Below, in pieces: positions 55,712 to 63,971 of a stretch of DNA of 64,000 nt (the first letter of the stretch is position 1; every line of letters starts with the position of its first letter). This DNA is from Chloroflexaceae bacterium (lineage in GTDB: Bacteria > Chloroflexota > Chloroflexia > Chloroflexales > Chloroflexaceae). The position numbers and the translations under genes were made by a program. The stretch covers positions 57,751-121,750 of the forward strand of contig JAAUTZ010000003.1 in the NCBI GenBank assembly GCA_012031225.1. The letters are read 5' to 3'. Below the pieces are notes generated by a model. The model ran no database searches. It was given only the letters and a program-made list of their open reading frames with translations, and was not told the DNA's origin.

Positions 55712-56619
55712 AGGTGCAACACCATTCGTGCGAGGGCTGCTTTCTCGGCAGCACCGCGCATAATTGTATCGGTTACGATCACGGCGATTCCAAGCGCTTC
55801 GATGGCCGGCTGAAGGTGGGCATCCACCTGATCAATAACCAACACATCCAACACATCTTGATAGGCTTGGGCCACGCCGACGGCAGTTGCAGGTAAGCCG
55901 ATGGCGTGCATCAGGGGCACAGCCGGACCTTTGATTGCCTTGCCGCCTACAATTGGGCTAATGCCAATCACCTGCGCTGCACTTTCGCGCAGGGCTGCCC
56001 GCACGCCCGGCAGGGCAAGGATGGGCCCGATGCTGACGACCGGGTTACTCGGTGCAATGACAATTCGTTCGGCGTGGGCAATGGCTGCAAGCACGGCGGG
56101 GGTGGGCTGGGCAGCCCCCATAAAGCGGACATCTAGTACGTGATCGGCGGCACGGCGTTCGACAAGGTACTCCTCGAAGTGGAACTCGCCCGCCGCCGTG
56201 ATGATGTGGGTCGGTTGCGGGTCGTCGCTCATGGGCAGAATCTGCACCGCTACGCCGAGTGCGCGGCGCAGATGATCGGCAACATCGGTCAGGGTTGCGC
56301 CCGCCCGCAGCATGGCGGTGCGCTGGATATGCAGGGCAAGGTCACGATCACCGAGCTGAAACCACGTTGGCCCACCGAACCGCCCTAGCCATTCGAGGCA
56401 GGCGAAGCTATCATCTTGAATACCCCAGCCCTGCTCAGGATGAATGACACCCGCGAGGGTACAGGTGACAATATCCAGATCGGGGGCAATGTGCAGCCCG
56501 TGCAAGATAAAGTCATCGCCTGTATTGACAATCGCCGTAATGGTTTCAGGTGCAACGATCTGCACCATGCCTTCGAGGAAACGTGCCGCACCTACGCCGC
56601 CGGCAAGCACGGTAATCAT
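55708..56619 (-). CDS. cofD: 2-phospho-L-lactate transferase, CofD/FbiA
   Basis: Transfers the phospholactyl or enolpyruvyl moiety to 7,8-didemethyl-8-hydroxy-5-deazariboflavin (Fo), forming F420-0. The N-terminal VLAGGVGAARFLEGM, the IVNTGDDFILHGLHIAPDLDIVTCTLAG segment, GWGIQDDSF, FQLGDRDLALHIQRT and the IAPSNPVVSIGPIL motif are diagnostic of CofD as opposed to YvcK. The length of 303 residues is standard. AGGAG lies 6 bases before the ATG. It is the first gene of cofD-cofC-oxidoreductase; genes for Fo synthesis (fbiC) and glutamyl ligation (cofE) are not in the window. Confidence 0.93.
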   Translation of the reverse strand: MITVLAGGVGAARFLEGMVQIVAPETITAIVNTGDDFILHGLHIAPDLDIVTCTLAGVIHPEQGWGIQDDSFACLEWLGRFGGPTWFQLGDRDLALHIQRTAMLRAGATLTDVADHLRRALGVAVQILPMSDDPQPTHIITAAGEFHFEEYLVERRAADHVLDVRFMGAAQPTPAVLAAIAHAERIVIAPSNPVVSIGPILALPGVRAALRESAAQVIGISPIVGGKAIKGPAVPLMHAIGLPATAVGVAQAYQDVLDVLVIDQVDAHLQPAIEALGIAVIVTDTIMRGAAEKAALARMVLHL

Positions 56620-56705
56620 GGATGGCTCCTATACGCAATTTTTACTACTATGAATTGTACCACCTTCTCTGGCTAGAGTGAGCAGCAGATGAGAAGCAGT
56701 TTGTG

Positions 56706-57607
56706 CTAGCCTGCGCCAGCAATATCGCGGCGCGTGAAGGATACGTAGGCATAACCCGCAAACATGATGCTATACACCCCAATCACAATGATTGCCTGCC
56801 ACGTTGGGGGGAGGCTGCTGAGGTCTAGCCCGGTCACGGCAGTTGGGTCAGTGCCAAAGCTCTGGCGGTGTTGGGCAACAAGGCGATTGATGTTGGGCTG
56901 GAGCAGCAGGTTGTAGATGCCGCGCACGATAGGGTTATCGGTTTGGCTGAGGAATGAGAGCGCACCCGCGCCGCCATCGAGGGTGAGAAAGATCAAGCCG
57001 CCCGCTACGCCGGCTAGCACCGAACGCCCAATGATGCTGATTGCCACGACAAACAGCACGTAGGGCAACATAACGTAGAGTGCTCGGAGCATACCGAGCA
57101 GCACTAGCCCCAGATCGCCCGCACTGATGCTGCCGAGATTGCCGAGCAGCCAGCCCGCAATCAGGGTGAATAGCACCCCCGTGAGGATGACGAGCAGCAT
57201 ACCTACGAGCAATACGAGCAGCAAGGTGAGCAGCTTGGCAATCAGGTAATACCCGCGCTGCGGCTGGCGGGCAAGCTGCACACGCAACGTGCCCCAGCTG
57301 TATTCATTGCCCATGACACCTGCGGCAAGGATCATCGCAAGGATGCCGCCGATGCTGTTGATCTGGCCTAGCAACGCCCCAAACACGCCCGGAAAGCGTA
57401 GCTCTTGGCGGAACTGGTTGATCTGGTTGTCATTGAGGACTTGCACCGCTACGCCGCCAATCGCACCATGTGCAGCAACACGACAAATAGCAACGCGGCG
57501 AAGGTGATCAGTATAAGCAACACGAATGTACCATACAGCAGCCACGTTAAGGGGCGGCGGGTGAGCTTCAGCCATTCGGCTTGGATCAGGTGCAGGACAG
57601 TTGCCAT
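56706..57607 (-). pseudogene. ABC-2 type exporter permease with a frameshift
   Basis: A roughly 300-residue, six-helix ABC-2 permease. The first ~50 residues run from the ATG at 57607 (MATVLHLIQAEWLKLTRRPL then a hydrophobic helix) and end at a stop at 57449. The remainder (GAIGGVAVQVLND onward, then five helices, ending SFTRRDIAGAG) continues in another frame to 56706. One base appears lost around 57465-57495. Its ATG overlaps the stop of the ATPase gene by one base (TGATG), so the pair forms one transporter. Confidence 0.75.
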
Positions 57608-58521
57608 CAGGGTTGCTCCGTGACTTCGAGGAAGAAGGCTTCGAGGCTCTCCTCACGGGTGCGGATCTCGGCAACCAGAATGTCGTTGCGGGTGAGCATG
57701 GCGTTGATCTCGGCGGCGCGTTCGTTTGGCGCGTCAATCAGCAGGGTCAGCCCTTCGTGGCGCACGCTGTTGATCCAATCGAGCTTGCCCAAGAGGGCAA
57801 CCGCTGCTTCCGCTTGAGCTGTAACTTGCACCTGTATGCCGTGCCCGCGATGCAGCAATTCAGCAACCTTGCCACTAGCGATCAGCTTGCCCTGCTTGAT
57901 AATCGCCACCTGATCACAGATCTGCTCGACTTCGTGCAAAAGGTGGCTTGACATAAATACAGTGTGCCCTGCGCTGGCAAGGGTACGGATTAGCCCGCGC
58001 ATCTCGACGGTTCCAGCCGGATCAAGCCCGTTGGTAGGTTCGTCGAGCATAATCAAGTCAGGCTGATTGAGCAGGGCGGCGGCAATACCGAGCCGTTGTT
58101 TCATGCCCTGCGAGTAGGTTTTGAAGCGATCCTTACTGCGTGCGGCAAGGTCTACAAGGACGAGCACCTGCTGGATGCGGGCGTGGGGTTGGGCGATGCC
58201 ATCCGCACGGGCAAGCACACGCAAGTTATCATACCCGCTTAGGTAGGGGAAGAAGGCGGGGTACTCGATCATTGCGCCGACCCGTTGCAGAGCGGCAGTT
58301 GGCTCGTGCTGGACATCGTGCCCAAAGATGGTGGCGTGACCGCTTGTAGGGCGCACCAAGCCCAACAGCATGGCTATTGTCGTGGTTTTGCCTGCGCCGT
58401 TGGGGCCAAGGAAGCCAAACACGCTGCCTCGCGGCACCCGCAGCGAGAGCGCATCTACGGCGGTGCGCTGCCCGAAGCGGCGCGTTAAGGCATGCAATTC
58501 AATTGCCCACTCAGTTGACAT
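57607..58521 (-). CDS. ABC transporter ATP-binding protein
   Basis: A CcmA/DrrA-type ATPase of about 304 residues. It has Walker A GPNGAGKTTT, a Q-loop region around GAMIEYPAFFPYLSGYDNL, signature YSQGMKQRLGIA, Walker B LIMLDEPTNGLDP and the H-switch in SSHLLHEVE. The C-terminal domain (about 215-304) resembles those of drug and lantibiotic exporters (BcrA-like). The ATG at 58521 was chosen because upstream in-frame codons precede the conserved start; no strong ribosome-binding site is visible. Confidence 0.92.
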   Translation of the reverse strand: MSTEWAIELHALTRRFGQRTAVDALSLRVPRGSVFGFLGPNGAGKTTTIAMLLGLVRPTSGHATIFGHDVQHEPTAALQRVGAMIEYPAFFPYLSGYDNLRVLARADGIAQPHARIQQVLVLVDLAARSKDRFKTYSQGMKQRLGIAAALLNQPDLIMLDEPTNGLDPAGTVEMRGLIRTLASAGHTVFMSSHLLHEVEQICDQVAIIKQGKLIASGKVAELLHRGHGIQVQVTAQAEAAVALLGKLDWINSVRHEGLTLLIDAPNERAAEINAMLTRNDILVAEIRTREESLEAFFLEVTEQP

Positions 58522-58691
58522 AACTTTACCAACAACTCTTCGGATCACACGAGCGTTGCCACCCACTCACTACCGTTCATTATATACGATACCGGCGGGC
58601 GTGGGCAGCTTGCCGCAGCGAATGTTGCGGCGCATGCTGATCTGCGGCGGTGGGCAACAGGGGTAGCGTGGCAGGTGCGGGACGGGTATCT

Positions 58692-58725
58692 TATGTGTAA
58701 CATATCGAAGCCTATGTTGCACATA
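58692..58725. promoter_or_regulatory. Two tandem palindromes TATGTNNNACATA
   Basis: Two perfect 13-base palindromes, TATGTGTAACATA (58692-58704) and TATGTTGCACATA (58713-58725), have centres 21 bp apart. The two copies also pair with each other as a 13-bp stem with an 8-base loop. This could be a pair of operators for a dimeric repressor or a hairpin at the 3' end of the minus-strand kinase operon. Confidence 0.55.
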
Positions 58726-58745
58726 GAGCGAACACGGCTCTATGC
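58718..58745. repeat. Inverted repeat overlapping the second palindrome
   Basis: CATAGAGC and GCTCTATG form an 8-bp stem around a 7-base loop (about 58722-58744). It shares CATA with the second palindrome, so the two stems cannot form together. Confidence 0.5.
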
Positions 58746-58781
58746 AGCCTAGGCCATATGGGCAGCTGGCATGGGCTTACA

Positions 58782-58825
58782 TTGCACCAGCACCTGAGTA
58801 GTCCCTGCATCGGGTGCTAGTGCAA
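58782..58825 (-). terminator. Long stem at the 3' end of the kinase operon
   Basis: 58782-58793 pairs with 58814-58825 over 12 positions with one mismatch and a 20-base loop. It overlaps the stop codon of the 58817 gene. It has no T-run; a terminator or message-stabilising role is likely. Confidence 0.45.
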
Positions 58826-59314
58826 CGGTTGTGTACCTGCCACCAGCAACCAGTTGAGGGCGGCAGTGCGGCTCAGGAAGGTCCGGTGATACAGTACCGC
58901 AGGTGAGCTGCCAATCTGTTTGCTGACAATCATTTCGGCAAAGTGCCCCGACTGTTGGGCAGAAACGAGGACGGCAATCCGGTATTGAAAGGCGGCTTCG
59001 GCTTCGGGCGTAGGAAAGAGGCTTTGCTGTCCGAAATCGGTGATGGCTGGCGTAGCAACGCGGGCATGCACCCAGCCGCTTTTCATTGCCACCCCCGGAT
59101 AGGACAGATCGTGCAGCGCAAGATAGGGCTTATCTGCGCTCCATGCTTGGATCGTCTCGATAGCAAGCTGTGACCATTGGTTCACGATAGCTTGCGAAAT
59201 GTCGCGCAGTTCATAGCAGACGATCCGCCCACTCGCATACCACTGCCGTCGGAAGGCGGGCAGAATCTCTTCGGCATCGCCATCAGCCGTAATAATTTTC
59301 AGCGTATTTGCCAT
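58817..59314 (-). CDS. Small protein coupled to the kinase/ATPase regulator, unknown function
   Basis: A 165-residue soluble protein with alternating strands and helices: an N-terminal KIITADGDAEEILPAF, a central YLALHDLSYPG and a C-terminal YRTFLSRTAALNWLL-like helix. It resembles small alpha/beta regulatory proteins but I cannot assign it. Its ATG lies one base after the stop of the 1177-residue kinase gene, so translation is coupled. It is likely the partner or target of the regulator, by inference from position. Confidence 0.7.
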   Translation of the reverse strand: MANTLKIITADGDAEEILPAFRRQWYASGRIVCYELRDISQAIVNQWSQLAIETIQAWSADKPYLALHDLSYPGVAMKSGWVHARVATPAITDFGQQSLFPTPEAEAAFQYRIAVLVSAQQSGHFAEMIVSKQIGSSPAVLYHRTFLSRTAALNWLLVAGTQPLH

Positions 59315-59315
59315 G

Positions 59316-62300
59316 CTATTTCTCACCCTCATTTGCGGTGGGCAGCACACGTTGGGCAAGCACAACCTGCTCGGCGTGCCACGCGGCACCAATCTCGCAG
59401 AACAGGGTGTGGGCTTGGTGGAGATGCTCCATCCGTTCCGGCTGGGATGGAGGGGTGTGTCGCCCAAGATCATACAGGGCTAACCCAGCCGCATAGCGGG
59501 TGCCGCGCTCGTGGGCAAGGAGCAATGCATGTTGCCACTGGGCCCATGCTGTATCGCGATCACCACAACGCCATGCATACCGCCCTAGCAGAACACTCAT
59601 CAAGGGTGTGCCAGCGTGGTAGCGGCGGCTATACTCGGCAACAAGGTGGAGCATTGCGGCAGCATCATCGCGTGCTACGGGCGGGATGCCATCGTGTTCC
59701 CACACACCAAGCAAGGCTTCCGCCGTATTCTGGATCGAGAACATATCGTGGGCCGTGGGCACGCGGGTCGGGCGTAGCTCGGCGACGGCCCGCGGCAGCG
59801 CAGCTCGCGCTTGGTCAAGTTGCCCTAGCCGCCAATAGGCCATACTCAGATAGGTATAGCGTGTGCTGGAGGGATTATTGATGATCTCGGCGATCTCAGC
59901 TCGGCGTAGGAATGCCGCTAATGCAGCTTCGGCATCACCAAGATACGCATGCAACTGGCCTACCCCCGCCAGTGCCCGTAACTGTCCAAACAGATCCTCA
60001 CCGCGCAGGGCAATCTCATACTCGCGTTGGCGTAGCTCCATGCCGCGCCGGAAATCGCCCTGCCACTCGGCGGCGGCGGCGAGGTTCATCGTTGTTGCCC
60101 GCCAGCGCAAGAGATCACCAATGCGCTCATATAGTTCTGCCGCCCGTTCGCCATCGCGCTGGCTAGCATCCCACGCCCCCACAAAGGTCCAGTAGAAAGC
60201 AAGGTTCGAGAGCGCACGCGCCAGTATTGCCAACGTGCGCGGATCATCATCGGGGAACTGCGGCAGGATGGCGGCAGCGCGTTCGGCATACTCTGCCGCA
60301 GCTGTGTGGCGAGCGGCTGTTTGCAGCGCGAGCGCAAGCAGCGCATAACAATCGGCAAGCTGTAACGAGGCTCCAAACGACTCCTGCAAAGCCGTGGCGG
60401 CAGCAATGCTCTGCACCCCTAGCCCAACGTTGTGCGACATCTCGAAGGCGTTGTAGCCAAGCACCATATACACATCCACCAACACCGCCCGTTTATCGGG
60501 TGGGTAGTGCGCGGGTTTGCGGGCGAGCGGCTGGGCGAGGGCATCCTCAGGGGTAATCGTGGTTTCTGGGACTGGCGCATCAAGATGGCGTAAGGCTTGA
60601 TAGAGATAATCGAAGCTGTCGGGCAACTGCCCCATCGCCACAGTTGCATCAGCCAACGCACGCGCTAGGCGAGCCTGCCACAAAACGGATTGGGGAACTT
60701 GCGCGCACAGGGCATAGGCGCGTTGCAAGAAGGGCAACGCCTCGCGGTAGGCTCCTTGTCGCAGCAAGTGCAAACCAGCCGCAAGGGCATAGTGCTGTTC
60801 GCGGGAAAGGTCGCCCGCCGCACACCAGTGCAGCGCAAGCTGGGCCGTGTGGTCAGGATCGTGGTGATACACCTGCTCAAGGGTGTGGGCAATGGCGCGG
60901 TGCATGTTCGGGAGGGCACTTGGCTCAAGGGTGGCAAGCAGACCTTCGCGCAGCTTGTCGTGGGCAAATCGCCACGTTGTCGCTTGGGCTTCAAGCACCG
61001 CAGCGCAGCGCACGAGCCACGCTTCCTGCTCGATAGCCGGATCAAGTGCGGCAAGCACGGCAAGGTCAAGCGTGCGCCCCATCAAGGCTGCATAGCGCAA
61101 CAACGGCTGATCGGCGGGGGCAATCCGGCCCAAACGGCGTTGCACCACATCGTGGATACCAACGGCGACAAGGTTGTCGGGGAGGGCAATTGCCCCGACT
61201 GCCTGTAGCTGGCCCGCTTCTTCTGCCAGTGCGCGCATCGTTTCGACAAGGAAAAAGACGTTGCCTTCAGTCTGTTCAGCGAGGTAGCTGAGCAAGTCTG
61301 AGCGTTGCCCACTCTGCACGCCGAGAAAGGATGTGGTAAGTTCGCTGATCTCATCGGGGGCAAGGCGGGTGAGGGTTAACACCTGCATGGCGGGCACTTC
61401 CTGCGGCAGGGCCGGGCGTTCGTCGTTGCGAAAGCTGCCCACGATACAGATTGGCTCGCGGGTAATCGTGCGGCACAGGCGCTCGATGACGGCGATGCTT
61501 TCATCTACCCAATGCAAGTCTTCAAGGATCAGCAGGATTGGGCGAGTATGGCGTTGGATGACCGCCGTGATGGTAGCGATCAGGCGTTCACGGGCAGCTT
61601 GGGGGGCAACGAGGGGCACATCTGGAAGGGATCGTTTCAGCAAGGTTGCAATGTCCGGCACAACTGCCCGTAGAGTACCTGCCTCGAAATCGGTGATGTG
61701 GGTATCCATCAACAGGGCGCGGAGTGGCTCGCGCCAAATCCGAAAGGGCATGCCGCTCTCGGCGGTAGTTTGGGCCCGCAGCACTGTGATCCCCTGCACA
61801 AGCGCATAAACCCGCAGTTCATCGAGCAGGCGCGTTTTGCCTACGCCCGACTCACCGCCGATGAGCCACGCCGAGCCAGTGCCGGTGCTTGCCGCAGTGA
61901 GGGCAGCGGTGAGCGTGCGGAGTTCGTGCTTGCGCCCGACAAAGCGGGCAGCTTGCAACAGGCTATCGCGGATGGGGACCGACTCAGGCGGCAGTGTAGT
62001 CTGTGTCAATTCGGCATAGGCGTGCAGCACTGCGTCTACGTTCGGGTAGCGTTGGTCGGGCGATTTCGCCAACAGCCGGGCCAAGATGGTTTTGATGGCG
62101 GGGCTAGTGGGCAGCTGTTCGACGGGCAAGGGTTGGGTCTGAATCGCGGTAGCAAGGGACTCAACATCATCGAGTTCAAAGGGGTACTCCCCATTGAGAA
62201 TCTCATAGACAATCAACGCGAGGGTGTAGAGGTCGCTTGCTTCGGTGTGGGCTGCGCCGGCCCAGACTTCGGGTGGAATATACGGCAATGTGCCCACGAG

Positions 62301-62849
62301 TTGCTCATCGGCATATGGTTCACGCACTCGGGCCAAGCCGAAGTCGAGGAGCTTGACGGTTCCATCAGATAAGACGAGGATGTTGTCAGGTTTCAGATCG
62401 CGGTGCAGGATCCCCCGCCGATGTAGATAGCGCAGGGCTTGCAGGGCCTGCCACAGCAGCGGCAGCAGATCTATGTGGGGCTGGGCTTGCACATACTGCA
62501 CGAGCGAGACGCTATCGAGGAGGTACTCCATCGAGAAGAACGGCTGCCCCGCTGCGGTGAAGCCGTAATCGAGCATGCTAACGATATTGGGGTGGCGGGC
62601 GGTTGCGAGGAGTTGGAATTCGCGGGCAAGGGCAAGGCGCAGATCCGTGCCGCTACTTGTCAGCATATCGAGCATGGCTGGCTCTAGCGCGAGGCTCTTG
62701 ATCGCAACTGGCGTTTGGGTTAGCCGATCTTCGGCGTGCAGCACAACGCCCATGCCCCCTACGCCGATCACGCCGCGAATGGTGTAGCGGTGGCTTAGGG
62801 CAGCAAGGGCTTCCATAGCGACAGGTTGTTGCTCAAAATCGGTGTGCAT
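59316..62849 (-). CDS. Ser/Thr protein kinase fused to a STAND-type ATPase and TPR repeats
   Basis: A 1177-residue signalling protein. Residues about 20-285 are a Hanks-type kinase: GVGGMGVV glycine loop, VAIK lysine, HRDLKPDN catalytic loop and LLDFGLAR. Residues about 305-640 are an AAA/STAND ATPase with GGESGVGKTRLLDEL and a predicted-ATPase-like HWVDESIAV Walker B. The last ~500 residues are TPR-type helical repeats. No membrane segment or sensor is visible. Such proteins act as large signal-integration switches; ligand and substrate are unknown. It starts at the ATG at 62849 with no clear ribosome-binding site, and the small protein at 58817-59314 follows. Confidence 0.9.
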   Translation of the reverse strand: MHTDFEQQPVAMEALAALSHRYTIRGVIGVGGMGVVLHAEDRLTQTPVAIKSLALEPAMLDMLTSSGTDLRLALAREFQLLATARHPNIVSMLDYGFTAAGQPFFSMEYLLDSVSLVQYVQAQPHIDLLPLLWQALQALRYLHRRGILHRDLKPDNILVLSDGTVKLLDFGLARVREPYADEQLVGTLPYIPPEVWAGAAHTEASDLYTLALIVYEILNGEYPFELDDVESLATAIQTQPLPVEQLPTSPAIKTILARLLAKSPDQRYPNVDAVLHAYAELTQTTLPPESVPIRDSLLQAARFVGRKHELRTLTAALTAASTGTGSAWLIGGESGVGKTRLLDELRVYALVQGITVLRAQTTAESGMPFRIWREPLRALLMDTHITDFEAGTLRAVVPDIATLLKRSLPDVPLVAPQAARERLIATITAVIQRHTRPILLILEDLHWVDESIAVIERLCRTITREPICIVGSFRNDERPALPQEVPAMQVLTLTRLAPDEISELTTSFLGVQSGQRSDLLSYLAEQTEGNVFFLVETMRALAEEAGQLQAVGAIALPDNLVAVGIHDVVQRRLGRIAPADQPLLRYAALMGRTLDLAVLAALDPAIEQEAWLVRCAAVLEAQATTWRFAHDKLREGLLATLEPSALPNMHRAIAHTLEQVYHHDPDHTAQLALHWCAAGDLSREQHYALAAGLHLLRQGAYREALPFLQRAYALCAQVPQSVLWQARLARALADATVAMGQLPDSFDYLYQALRHLDAPVPETTITPEDALAQPLARKPAHYPPDKRAVLVDVYMVLGYNAFEMSHNVGLGVQSIAAATALQESFGASLQLADCYALLALALQTAARHTAAAEYAERAAAILPQFPDDDPRTLAILARALSNLAFYWTFVGAWDASQRDGERAAELYERIGDLLRWRATTMNLAAAAEWQGDFRRGMELRQREYEIALRGEDLFGQLRALAGVGQLHAYLGDAEAALAAFLRRAEIAEIINNPSSTRYTYLSMAYWRLGQLDQARAALPRAVAELRPTRVPTAHDMFSIQNTAEALLGVWEHDGIPPVARDDAAAMLHLVAEYSRRYHAGTPLMSVLLGRYAWRCGDRDTAWAQWQHALLLAHERGTRYAAGLALYDLGRHTPPSQPERMEHLHQAHTLFCEIGAAWHAEQVVLAQRVLPTANEGEK

Positions 62850-63014
62850 GCGTTCATGGGTACTGATCTATTTTTTCACATCCTAATGTGTAAGTATAGT
62901 ACAGAGTGGGGCAGCGTACATCATCCGAAGGTAAAGTTTATGTTAAGAAGGGATTAAGAGGGAGATCGGTGGCGGGACGGGCAGGCAGGACCACCCCGCC
63001 ACGTCGCATCCATT
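62850..63014. other. Intergenic region, kinase promoter side
   Basis: A/T-rich sequence between the kinase gene and the toxin-antitoxin region. TATACT occurs on the minus strand near 62893-62898 and may be the kinase promoter -10, but the -35 is weak. No gene is visible. Confidence 0.4.
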
Positions 63015-63043
63015 TTCGTGTATAATGTCCCCCATACGGCATT
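63015..63043 (+). repeat. 29-bp direct repeat with TATAAT, copy 1
   Basis: Identical over all 29 bases to 63972-64000 at the end of the window; a perfect TATAAT lies at 63021-63026. The sequence upstream of each copy is also similar (CCACCCCGCC). The second copy is cut by the window edge, so the repeat may be longer. Confidence 0.85.
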
Positions 63044-63072
63044 GACCCACCGACGCACGCAGGAGCAGGCGC

Positions 63073-63123
63073 ATGAGCAGCGAGTCGGTTTCACCCGGCT
63101 TGGGTTCTCATCTGGGGGATTGA
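63073..63123 (+). CDS. Possible 16-residue peptide ahead of the toxin-antitoxin genes
   Basis: A short frame encoding MSSESVSPGLGSHLGD, with AGGAG 7 bases before its ATG and the TATAAT of the repeat about 47 bases upstream. It could be a leader peptide or the truncated start of a lost gene. It is too short to judge by composition. Confidence 0.3.
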   Translation: MSSESVSPGLGSHLGD

Positions 63124-63161
63124 TCCCGCGGCGGCGGGCGGGTGCATCCTCCCCGATCATC

Positions 63162-63170
63162 TGCTATACT
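63162..63170 (+). promoter_or_regulatory. Extended -10 promoter before the antitoxin gene
   Basis: TGCTATACT at 63162-63170, 70 bases before the antitoxin ATG. The -35 is weak. Confidence 0.45.
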
Positions 63171-63240
63171 TGCGGGTGGCAGCGAGCACACGACGCAGGG
63201 CACGAAGTGCAGGGGATGGGCAGGCACAAGGAGCAACCGC

Positions 63241-63480
63241 ATGACGACGATTGAAACCGTTATCCAACAGGTAGCGCAACTGCCAATAGCTGAACAATTG
63301 CAACTGCTGGCACGGCTTACCGAGCGGCTACGCCAGCACGATACGGACGCAGACCCGACGACGTATTCGTGGATGAGCCTGCGCGGGCTGGTGTCCTACC
63401 CGTATGTAGGCGAGGATGCACAAGTGTGGGTCGCACGTAGTCGGCAGGAGGGTGACCGTCTGCTGGAGCAGGGGGGATGA
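63241..63480 (+). CDS. Antitoxin-like protein (VapB position)
   Basis: A 79-residue protein with an N-terminal helix MTTIETVIQQVAQLPIAEQLQLLARL followed by a short linker and a basic/acidic C-terminus ending in EGDRLLEQGG. This layout fits small antitoxins that pair with PIN toxins, although it is not a ribbon-helix-helix VapB. AGGAG lies 8 bases before the ATG, and the frame overlaps the toxin gene by 4 bases. Confidence 0.7.
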   Translation: MTTIETVIQQVAQLPIAEQLQLLARLTERLRQHDTDADPTTYSWMSLRGLVSYPYVGEDAQVWVARSRQEGDRLLEQGG

Positions 63481-63923
63481 AGATCGCCGCGATGCTCGGG
63501 CAGTGCAAGCGGCTGTTCATTGACACCGCGCCACTGGTCTATTTTGTGGAGCAGCACCCCCACTACGCGCAGCGGGTGACACCGATCTTTCAGGCACTGG
63601 ATGCGGGCACTATCGCGGCAGTCACCTCGCCAATCACACTTGCGGAAGCACTGGTGCAACCCTATCGCCAGCAGCAGGAAGCTGTGCAGCAGGCCTTCAT
63701 CAACACGATCACCAACGGCACCCATACGCACTTTATGGCCATTGATGATCGCATCAGTCGCAGGGCAGCGCAGCTTCGCAGTAGCTACAATCTTTCGCTG
63801 CTGGATGCGTTGCAGGTGGCGGTAGCACTCGCGGCGGGGTGCGATATGCTGCTGACTAATGACTATGGGGTACGTCGCGTGCGCGAAATAACCGTGGTGA
63901 TAGTCGATGAGTTGGAGCTTTGA
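63477..63923 (+). CDS. vapC: PIN-domain ribonuclease toxin (VapC-like)
   Basis: A Mg2+-dependent PIN RNase of 148 residues. The acidic active site is visible as Asp16 in FIDTAPL, Glu57 in ITLAEAL, Asp110 in LSLLDALQVA and Asp129 in LLTND, so all four are intact and the toxin should be active. It begins ATGA inside the antitoxin stop. The RNA target is unknown. The downstream direct repeat at 63972-64000 suggests another similar promoter unit beyond the window. Confidence 0.88.
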   Translation: MKIAAMLGQCKRLFIDTAPLVYFVEQHPHYAQRVTPIFQALDAGTIAAVTSPITLAEALVQPYRQQQEAVQQAFINTITNGTHTHFMAIDDRISRRAAQLRSSYNLSLLDALQVAVALAAGCDMLLTNDYGVRRVREITVVIVDELEL

Positions 63924-63971
63924 GCGGGGTAGCCCCCTCCACCACCAGCCCCACCCCGCCCATTCCCATTC

